NCBI GenBank assembly: GCA_003576945.1
Contig: QEVC01000004.1
Coordinates: 1 to 53,708 of the forward strand
Direction: 5' to 3'
DNA from: Candidatus Microgenomates bacterium
Lineage (GTDB): Bacteria; Patescibacteriota; Microgenomatia; UBA1400; UBA12108
Length of the DNA stretch: 53,708 bases
Numbering within the stretch: position 1 is the first letter of the stretch; every line of letters starts with the position of its first letter. A program made the position numbers and the translations under genes. Shown here piece after piece: positions 47,541 to 53,708 of this stretch. The notes beneath the pieces are model-generated. The model saw only the letters and a list, made by a program, of their open reading frames with translations, did no database searches and was not told the origin of the DNA.

Positions 47541-48268
47541 ATTTCGCCGAGTGATTTTTTGGCCCAATAGGCGTTGGTCCTAAAGAGTGATTCAAAGGTC
47601 CCAGCATCCGACCAAAAACCATCAAGGATTGCCCAGGTTAGTTTGCCCTCTTTGATATAGGCATTATTAAGATCGGTCACCTCAAGCTCTCCTCTACCAC
47701 TTGGTTTGAGTGTCCTAATTTTGTCAAAAACCGTGTTGTCATAGAGATAGAGACCGGTAACTGCCTTATTGCTAGGGGGTTCTTTTGGTTTTTCGAGGAT
47801 TTCTTCGATGACGCTCGGGTCACTCTCACTAAAGCGTGGAATACCAAACCTTTGTGGATCAGTTACTTCTTTGAGAAAAACCATCGCACCGCTATTAAAA
47901 TTTTTAATTGCACCACTAATATCAGCGTCGGTAGTGTTATCACCCAAAATTACAGCAATATTGTCCCCATCGGCAAAATCCTCGGCATATTTTAAGGCAT
48001 CAGAAATTCCGGCACTGCCCCCTTCTTGATAGGCGTATTCGACGTGAGTTAGACCTAGCTCATGACCGTTTTTTATAACATTGATAAAGTCGCCAGCGTG
48101 GACGTCACCAGTCACTATTAAGACTTCGGTGATCCCGGCATTCATTAGAGTCTGGATGGGATAGTAGACCATGGGACGATCATAAACAGGCAAGAGATGT
48201 TTGTTGGTGGCATGTGTCAGGGGATAGAGCCTAGTACCTTTACCGCCGGCTAAAATGACACCTTTCAT
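47537..48268 (-). CDS. rmlA: Glucose-1-phosphate thymidylyltransferase
   Basis: A 243-residue nucleotidyltransferase: LAGGKGTRLYPLT (6-18), NKHLLPVYDRPMVYYP (22-37), GDNTTDADI and EKPKEPPSN. It makes dTDP-glucose, the substrate of RmlB. It is of the short class (about 240 residues rather than 290), common in archaea and other bacteria with no allosteric extension. A ribosome site, AAGGAG, precedes the ATG at 48268. It is separated from rmlB/rmlD by five unrelated genes on the same strand. Confidence 0.93.
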   Translation of the reverse strand: MKGVILAGGKGTRLYPLTHATNKHLLPVYDRPMVYYPIQTLMNAGITEVLIVTGDVHAGDFINVIKNGHELGLTHVEYAYQEGGSAGISDALKYAEDFADGDNIAVILGDNTTDADISGAIKNFNSGAMVFLKEVTDPQRFGIPRFSESDPSVIEEILEKPKEPPSNKAVTGLYLYDNTVFDKIRTLKPSGRGELEVTDLNNAYIKEGKLTWAILDGFWSDAGTFESLFRTNAYWAKKSLGEI

Positions 48269-48283
48269 AGAATACTCCTTCTT

Positions 48284-48541
48284 TTAGAGTACGAGCGTAC
48301 TCATAACTGCTATACCTAGGGCAGTGACCAGAAAATATTCTAACATGATTCGGCTCGTTAGGTTTTTCTCATAAAGATGATGGATTATGCCCCAGAAAAA
48401 ATAGAGTACCCCAAACGAAATAGTAGCAATTAATAATACCTGAGGAATGTTGCGCAGTAAAAAAACTAAGCCGAGATAGACGATCGCAAATGCTGCGAGG
48501 AGACTATAGGCGATTTTGTGTTTGGCGACGTCTTGCATCAT
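48284..48541 (-). CDS. Small membrane protein, hypothetical
   Basis: An 85-residue protein with three hydrophobic helices (about 13-30, 36-55 and 67-84) and little else. ATG at 48541 (a second ATG follows at once), with AAAGGA upstream. It lies between the CAP-domain gene (9 nt before) and rmlA (15 nt after), so probably part of that operon. No family recognised. Confidence 0.62.
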   Translation of the reverse strand: MMQDVAKHKIAYSLLAAFAIVYLGLVFLLRNIPQVLLIATISFGVLYFFWGIIHHLYEKNLTSRIMLEYFLVTALGIAVMSTLVL

Positions 48542-48550
48542 AGATATCCT

Positions 48551-49501
48551 TTATAAAATAGATCCGGCGTTAACGATAGTGGTGGCGAGGAGAATGACGT
48601 TAATAAAGATAATGTGTGCCCAGTTCTTGCCAACCCGACGGGAGAGAACACGAGACTCGGCGAGAGCTAGATCAACTACCAATACCAACATAAATAGGAG
48701 AGTCGTTGCGAGACTCATGGTCTTTTTGAGAGTAAATTCGTTTAACTTAGGTTGAGGTTGAATCTCTGCAACGAGGGCTTCGACGCTCTCGGGAGTGGCC
48801 GACTGCACCTCGGGCTCCGGCTCATCAACTATGGAGACCGTCGGAACGACAGTGGGCGCAGGAGTCTTAGCTGGGACCACTGCTTTTTCGGCGACTGTAC
48901 TGTTGCCACCGCCTGTTGTAGCTACAGTGCCATTTGCTGGTGCACCAAAGAGCTGGACCACGAGCATAGTATCTTTGCCCTGGAGAGTGCCCGGAACTAC
49001 TGCGACACCTATCTCCGTATACTTGGCGTTTACGATGTTGTCGCGATGGGTGGGTGAAGCCATCCAGGCTGCAACCATACGATCGGTACTACCAAAGTCT
49101 TTGGCTAGATTCTCACCTGCATAGAGATAACTGTAGCCAGCGGCTTTAAACCATACCCAGGGAGTTTTGCCTGAGGGAGAGTTGTGGGCCCAGTAATCTT
49201 CTTCGAGCATGTTGGCGGCTTTGCGACGGGCGGCATCGGCTAGTTTTTCAGAGTAGGTAAGGGTGGGCAGACCGGCGCGGGTACGCTCGCTATTGGTGTT
49301 AGTTACTACCTCGTTGATGGTGATACTACTAGTAAAACCGAGGATGTGATAGGGAGTCGCGTCGAGGAGGCGGACAAAGAGGTTCCCAGTTAATAGTACT
49401 CCAATAAAGAAAAAGATTCCCGAATTGTGTAAGAGTTTGGCACGGAAATTATTGGTGTGGTGTGGAGTAAAATAATGCCTAATTTTGGCGCTAAAAGACA
49501 T
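48551..49501 (-). CDS. CAP-domain (SCP/PR-1-like) extracytoplasmic protein
   Basis: A 316-residue protein: N-terminal membrane helix (about 27-47), then a CAP domain (about 65-190) with NSERTRAGLPTLTYSEKLADAA, AHNSPSGKTPWVWF, YAGENLAKDF and WMASPTHRDNIV, the conserved CAP signatures that surround its cavity residues. A threonine/proline linker (about 195-255) leads to two C-terminal helices. This anchored CAP protein, with helices at both ends, is a form often seen in Patescibacteria; CAP proteins have roles in adhesion, lipid binding or peptidoglycan contact. ATG at 49501. Confidence 0.87.
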   Translation of the reverse strand: MSFSAKIRHYFTPHHTNNFRAKLLHNSGIFFFIGVLLTGNLFVRLLDATPYHILGFTSSITINEVVTNTNSERTRAGLPTLTYSEKLADAARRKAANMLEEDYWAHNSPSGKTPWVWFKAAGYSYLYAGENLAKDFGSTDRMVAAWMASPTHRDNIVNAKYTEIGVAVVPGTLQGKDTMLVVQLFGAPANGTVATTGGGNSTVAEKAVVPAKTPAPTVVPTVSIVDEPEPEVQSATPESVEALVAEIQPQPKLNEFTLKKTMSLATTLLFMLVLVVDLALAESRVLSRRVGKNWAHIIFINVILLATTIVNAGSIL

Positions 49502-49562
49502 GCCTTTATTATGGTCACAAAAGAGTCGTTACGGCAAGTGTCTATTTGAGCAAAATTACGTC

Positions 49563-49611
49563 GGGGTATAAACCCCAGATGAGAGCGATAGTTGAAGCGA
49601 GAAAGCTCAAC
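49563..49611 (-). terminator. Hairpins after the surface-protein gene
   Basis: Two short hairpins: GGGGTATAAACCCC (49563-49576) and GTTGAAGCGAGAAAGCTCAAC (49591-49611), the second beginning at the stop codon. On the minus strand they follow the surface-protein gene, but the T-run is poor, so termination is only suggested. The rest of the 109-nt gap has a weak promoter-like arrangement for the CAP gene. Confidence 0.3.
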
Positions 49612-52600
49612 TACTTATTGTGTGAACGCAAGTATCGATAAATAGCATAGAGGATAATCAAAAGAAATAGTAATAACCACCAGTAGTTAAAGTAACTCTC
49701 ACTCTCACCTAAAACTGATCCTTCGATCTGTTCGGGAGTAATCTGTGTTGATTCGTTCTGAGCGGCAGTCTCATCGCCGAGAACGGCTGGTGCAAACCCC
49801 TCGGCTGGAGTCTCGGGAGCGACACCGGGTGCACCAGTGATGTTACCCGTATTTACCTCGTTAGAAAAAGGACTTCCGTTTGAGACTGCGTCTGTTGCCT
49901 GAACTACAAAATAGTAACTGCCTGCACCTAGACCTTGGACAGTATAGCTATTAATATTGCCAACATTTGCGGCGAACGGATAGATTCCTGTGCTAGTACC
50001 ATACCAGATTAGGTAGCTGGTAGCGCCAGCAACTGAGCTCCAGCTCAGGCTCGCTGTGCCAACACCAGTCGAAGTTAGGGTTAGGGTGGGTGAGCTAGGT
50101 GGTGTGCGATCTACAGTCAGCGTGGTGGATGCCGATTTATTGTGTCCGGCAGAATCATAGGCTCGCACAATAATATCCCATTCGCCTTCGGTTAGTTGAT
50201 CGATCTCCAACTCAGTTTCATTTGAACCCAGATTTTTAGTATAGGTAGTACCACCTAGTTTCCATTGGATTTCGTAGTAGTCGATACCAATGTTATCGAG
50301 TGCTGGGTCCCACGAAACGGTTGACACAGTACCACTAGTAGGATTAGGGTTGACTGCAACATTTTGTGGACCTTCCTCAAGCTCTGTCTGGTCGTAACGA
50401 ATGGTTTTTACCCCAACATCACTAGTATTGCCTGCAGTGTCATGAGCGCGGTAATACAGGGTGTGAGAACCCTCACCAACTATATCAAAGGGAGCGCTAT
50501 AGCTCGTCCATAACCCAGTCTGGCTATCCCACTGGTATTCTATGGAGTCAATGTGGGAATCCGTTGCAGTTAGAGTAACCACTGGTTTGGTGAGGTACCA
50601 ACTATTGCTCCCATCGGGGGTGGTGGGACTAAGTGATATTCCGACTTCGGGGATAGTCTTATCGAGAATGATAGTGAGTTGGTAAGAATCCTCCGTGTTA
50701 GTTGCGAGATCTGTAGCGTGCGAAGTGAGGGTGTAGGTGTCTTCTGTGGGAACAAAGCCTAAGTCGTAGCTCCAGGAGTTGGTTCCTGCAGCGAGTACTC
50801 TAGTTGCTAGCTCAGTCCCAACTACCCAGTCTGTCCCATTCCAATACAGATTGTCGGATTCACGCTTAATAGAGAGACTTACTGAGGCGACATCACTAAT
50901 ACTGTCGCTTGCAGTACCCTCAATGATCCCATCCCAAGCATTAGTGATCAGGACAGTATTGTCTCCTAGGTTAACAGGACTAGTTATGGTACTATCTGGG
51001 TCACTCCAGTCCAGGTTAGCCGGGTGCGAGGTAACAAGAGTGGTATTAGTGTTACCTGCATTGTCTACTACATTTGGGGTCACACTACAGGTCTGAGATG
51101 TTCCTTCGGTTGCGATAGTACAGCTAGCGGGGTTACCAGAAGCAATTCCATATGCATCCGTGTAGGTAAACTCTGAAAGCTGAGGAGTGTTATACCAGCC
51201 AGAATACTCGGTTTGGTCTACTAAAGTGGGGGCGGTATTGTCGATAATCAGTTCCCTAGACTCACTCCATGAACTAATATTCCCTGCAGCGTCCCGGGCG
51301 CGGACTCTCCACCAAAAATGACTATTGGGCTGGCCAGCGGTGACCAACTTGGTGGGTGAGGAATACGAACTAGTAAATTTTGGTGAAGAACAGACTGTAC
51401 TAATATCTCCTGGATCGACGTTACAGCTCTCGTAGTCGTAGGATATAGCACCTGGCACTAAACCCCATGACTGGGAAAAGGCTACACCCTTGGTAATAAA
51501 TCCATCAATTGGACTAATGATACTAGGAGTGCTAGGGGCAATGGTATCTATTGTGACTTGCTCAGCCTCGCTCCAGTCGCTTTGGTTACCCGCATTATCT
51601 TGAGACCTGACTTGCCACAGATATGTTCCATCTGAGGTAGTACCTGCCTGAAGTTCGGAGGTAGTTCGCCAGAGCCCAGTAGTGTTGGGGTAGATCGAGA
51701 GACATGTAGCTAGAGAGGATGGGTCGCTACAGTTGTAATAAACTCTGTAGAGATACCCTGCGACTCCATAGGTATCTATTGAATCTTCCCACTGCATGAA
51801 TGGAGTGTTGTCATTAGTAAATAAATTGTTGATAGGCCAAGTCAAAACAGGTACTGATGGTGGGGTAGCATCGTAATAATAATGTCGCCACCCACTCCAA
51901 TCCCCATAATTGCCAGCGTTATCTATTGCCTGTACACGAAAACGGACTCCTCCTTGCTCGGTGATCCCGGGTGCGTGGCTGCGTGAGTTAGTCGTTGTGT
52001 AACGATATGGAGCATCATAGAAAGAATGACCATCGTCGTAAACATACTCTATGCGGTATTGTTCAATACCAGAGATATCAGAGATTGTAGTCCACTCGTT
52101 GGAGATTGGGGTAGTTTTAAAGTACTGTGCCTCAGCTGGATAACTGATCGTCGGGGCTATGGGGCGTGACTTATCTAGTTTAATAGTGACACTCATGGAT
52201 GAAGGTCCTCCTGCACTAGTGGCGGAACAGGTTAAAGTAGTAGCATCCTCCGCAGTGACTATTGTGGGATCGCAACCATCAGTCGTGTAAGGTGATTCTG
52301 GTTCGTTTACAATCCAGGTAACTGTGACGTCTGTATTATGCCAACCATGAGCATTTGCCGGGTGACTAAGTGAATAGTGGATTACAGGAGGAGTAGAGTC
52401 TCCGAGGTTAGTATAACCAGGTGTGGGTGTATCATAACTAGTCCAATCGCTACCACCATCAGGCGAGCGTCCTATTGATTTATCCTGCATGATGTTGTCA
52501 CTAGAGACTAAATCACCGCCTAGTAAGATCCCCAATAATAGGGATCTAGTATAAGTCAGTCTGTCGACAATATTTAGGATTGGGTAAGATAAGGTGATCG

Positions 52601-53624
52601 TCTCTGTCGAAGAACTACTGCCAGTGTTATTGAGAAAATTAACATTTACTAGTTTGTACCCCATTGCAGGGATCGTGCCAGACAATACTACGTAATTGAG
52701 GCTAGTATCTGACAAGCGCCAGTTAGTTAGATCGACTTCAGTGGTTTCGGTGTTATATAGCTCGATCCATTCACTACCAGAGCTCGGGTTGTAAACAAAT
52801 TCATTAATCCTAACTCCTGGACTATTTTGAATACCTGTAATAACAAAAATGGTAAAGTGATCCAGCTCTGAGACTGTAACCTCACTGTTGGTTGCCGCAA
52901 CTTCTGTTATGGGATAAAAATTGGCACCATCCTCAGAATATTGAATCGCAACGGATTGAGTATCAGTTGGGTTGGGGAGAGTGAGCGAATAAGAAAATGT
53001 ACCGTCTGTCATTGATGAGGTAACCTCGTAAGCAACCTCGTCTAGTGCCCCGCTCTGGGCTATCTGTTCTTTTGTTAACGTTATCTGGTTAAATGTAATG
53101 CTGCCGGGATTAGATGGGAGAGTGTCAAAAGTTAGTGAAAAATCTGGGTTAAAAGGTGCAGAATAGATAACTCCTGTACGGAGGTCTGCGTAAGTATTAG
53201 GGTTTAGTAGCCATCCTTGCTCAGCGGCGGTAATCTCTTTGCTGAGAGTGGGTAGTGCTAAAACAATCTCAATATCTTGATTATCGACTACAAAGTAATA
53301 GGTATCAGAATTAATTTTGAGAATTCCTCTTAGGAGATTGTCTGGACTGATGCCGTCTGTTGAGGCGCTACCAACAAAAATAGTACTACCAGTACCAAAT
53401 ACTGCTTCGGTAGAACTTTCTGTCTGGTAATAAAGTGAGTAAGTGTGAGTAGAACCTAGAGAGAGGATGTGGTTGTTCTGATTATAATTCAACTCGAGAG
53501 TGCCAGATTCTTGAGCATGGATCGGTTGGGGGTGAACTAAGAGATAGGCTATGACTACAGGTTGAATGATCGTGGATAAAATCGAGAAAAATGATAAAAA
53601 GCTAAAGAGTGTCAAGTCCCCCAT
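49611..53624 (-). CDS. Large cell-surface protein with lamin-tail and Ig/fibronectin-like repeats
   Basis: A 1337-residue surface protein. A signal peptide or N-terminal helix (about 8-37, ending PIHAQES) is followed by a beta-rich domain (40-265), a lamin-tail domain (about 268-407: VRINEFVYNP, EWIELYN, LTNWRLSD, TPGYTN), and then a long run of Ig- and fibronectin-type repeats with recurring DNAGN, DAAGN, DTAGN and TPPSxP linkers (412-1250). Near the end are two VLG[DE] motifs, in PAVLGDE and GSVLGES, and a C-terminal membrane helix (about 1310-1329) with a basic tail RYLRSHNK, so the protein is anchored with most of it outside. Probably adhesive or coat-forming and a possible glycosylation target. 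The ATG at 53624 lies 5 nt after an IS transposase stop, so the true start and promoter may have been altered by the insertion. Confidence 0.85.
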   Translation of the reverse strand: MGDLTLFSFLSFFSILSTIIQPVVIAYLLVHPQPIHAQESGTLELNYNQNNHILSLGSTHTYSLYYQTESSTEAVFGTGSTIFVGSASTDGISPDNLLRGILKINSDTYYFVVDNQDIEIVLALPTLSKEITAAEQGWLLNPNTYADLRTGVIYSAPFNPDFSLTFDTLPSNPGSITFNQITLTKEQIAQSGALDEVAYEVTSSMTDGTFSYSLTLPNPTDTQSVAIQYSEDGANFYPITEVAATNSEVTVSELDHFTIFVITGIQNSPGVRINEFVYNPSSGSEWIELYNTETTEVDLTNWRLSDTSLNYVVLSGTIPAMGYKLVNVNFLNNTGSSSSTETITLSYPILNIVDRLTYTRSLLLGILLGGDLVSSDNIMQDKSIGRSPDGGSDWTSYDTPTPGYTNLGDSTPPVIHYSLSHPANAHGWHNTDVTVTWIVNEPESPYTTDGCDPTIVTAEDATTLTCSATSAGGPSSMSVTIKLDKSRPIAPTISYPAEAQYFKTTPISNEWTTISDISGIEQYRIEYVYDDGHSFYDAPYRYTTTNSRSHAPGITEQGGVRFRVQAIDNAGNYGDWSGWRHYYYDATPPSVPVLTWPINNLFTNDNTPFMQWEDSIDTYGVAGYLYRVYYNCSDPSSLATCLSIYPNTTGLWRTTSELQAGTTSDGTYLWQVRSQDNAGNQSDWSEAEQVTIDTIAPSTPSIISPIDGFITKGVAFSQSWGLVPGAISYDYESCNVDPGDISTVCSSPKFTSSYSSPTKLVTAGQPNSHFWWRVRARDAAGNISSWSESRELIIDNTAPTLVDQTEYSGWYNTPQLSEFTYTDAYGIASGNPASCTIATEGTSQTCSVTPNVVDNAGNTNTTLVTSHPANLDWSDPDSTITSPVNLGDNTVLITNAWDGIIEGTASDSISDVASVSLSIKRESDNLYWNGTDWVVGTELATRVLAAGTNSWSYDLGFVPTEDTYTLTSHATDLATNTEDSYQLTIILDKTIPEVGISLSPTTPDGSNSWYLTKPVVTLTATDSHIDSIEYQWDSQTGLWTSYSAPFDIVGEGSHTLYYRAHDTAGNTSDVGVKTIRYDQTELEEGPQNVAVNPNPTSGTVSTVSWDPALDNIGIDYYEIQWKLGGTTYTKNLGSNETELEIDQLTEGEWDIIVRAYDSAGHNKSASTTLTVDRTPPSSPTLTLTSTGVGTASLSWSSVAGATSYLIWYGTSTGIYPFAANVGNINSYTVQGLGAGSYYFVVQATDAVSNGSPFSNEVNTGNITGAPGVAPETPAEGFAPAVLGDETAAQNESTQITPEQIEGSVLGESESYFNYWWLLLFLLIILYAIYRYLRSHNK

Positions 53625-53629
53625 TTTTG

Positions 53630-53708
53630 CTACACGCTCCGAAGTAGTTGTTGGGCATAGGTAACAGGCGACATGTTAAGGCTTGTATGGATGCGGTCGT
53701 AGTTGTAG
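53630..53708 (-). mobile_element. C-terminal end of a DDE transposase (IS3/IS481-type), partial
   Basis: The last 25 codons of a leftward frame entering from the right edge encode YNYDRIHTSLNMSPVTYAQQ and a short tail, then TAG at 53630-53632. The pattern YN..RIH..L...P..Y is the C-terminal integrase-core signature of IS3/IS481-like transposases. Only the tail is in the window. The IS end is likely at or just left of here, so the beginning of the surface-protein gene may include IS bases. Confidence 0.7.

Noticed and set aside
48795-49124. Rightward frames of about 100 codons opposite the CAP gene
   Set aside because: Low-complexity serine/threonine/alanine-rich translation of the linker; the CAP domain is on the other strand.

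Overview
The window looks like a chromosomal segment of a Candidate Phyla Radiation (Patescibacteria) bacterium, most likely from the Microgenomates side. The reasons are gene content and style: tightly packed short intergenic regions with many ATGA stop/start overlaps, a very large cluster of GT-C membrane glycosyltransferases and small GT2 enzymes, a CAP-domain protein, a large lamin-tail/fibronectin-like surface protein, and weak or absent Shine-Dalgarno sites in much of it. TGA is used as a stop throughout, which argues against the lineages that recode it (Gracilibacteria, Absconditabacteria). The phylum call is inference; there is no rRNA in the window.

Layout. (1) 1-34233: an almost uninterrupted leftward cell-surface glycan locus. 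Its upstream end makes sugar nucleotides: ugd, a Rmd-like reductase, gmd and a UDP-xylose-synthase-like SDR. Downstream come about eight GT2 enzymes (three of the DPM1/ALG5 type that charge polyprenyl phosphate), two GT4 enzymes, a Wzx-like flippase and about fourteen GT-C-type polytopic membrane proteins. Only two genes (25022-27849) run rightward. (2) 34309-39228: an accessory island made of small genes (hicBA, a DUF6624-like protein, three orphans), each set inside inverted repeats. The intervening sites resemble integron attC sites (RYYYAAC ... GTTRRRY). (3) Within the island, 37127-39144 is a unit closed by perfect 20-bp inverted repeats. It holds two tandem modules, each with a near-identical 241-bp promoter/leader, an unrelated orphan gene, GNRA-loop hairpins and a near-identical terminator. 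(4) 39229-40715: a Xer-like tyrosine recombinase, preceded by a hairpin with the same core as the cassette repeats, and translationally coupled to trmD. (5) 40698-49501: a leftward housekeeping/surface operon with rmlD, a WxcM/FdtA-like cupin, rmlB, a membrane HEXXH protease, a SurA-N-like protein, an AlkA-like glycosylase, a histidine phosphatase, rarA, rmlA, a small membrane protein and a CAP-domain protein. (6) 49611-53624: a 1337-residue cell-surface protein, abutted by the tail of an insertion-sequence transposase at the right edge.

How it fits together: the sugar-nucleotide genes on both sides supply GDP-deoxyhexose, UDP-glucuronate/xylose and dTDP-rhamnose-type donors. DPM1-like enzymes move sugars to lipid carriers, the flippase exports lipid-linked glycans, and the GT-C enzymes add sugars on the outer face of the membrane, probably onto a glycan coat or surface proteins such as the 1337-residue protein. 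The island between ugd and trmD is the most unusual part: an integron-like cassette array with structured, covarying repeats, a toxin-antitoxin pair, an adjacent recombinase, and a swappable-cargo unit with a regulated leader.
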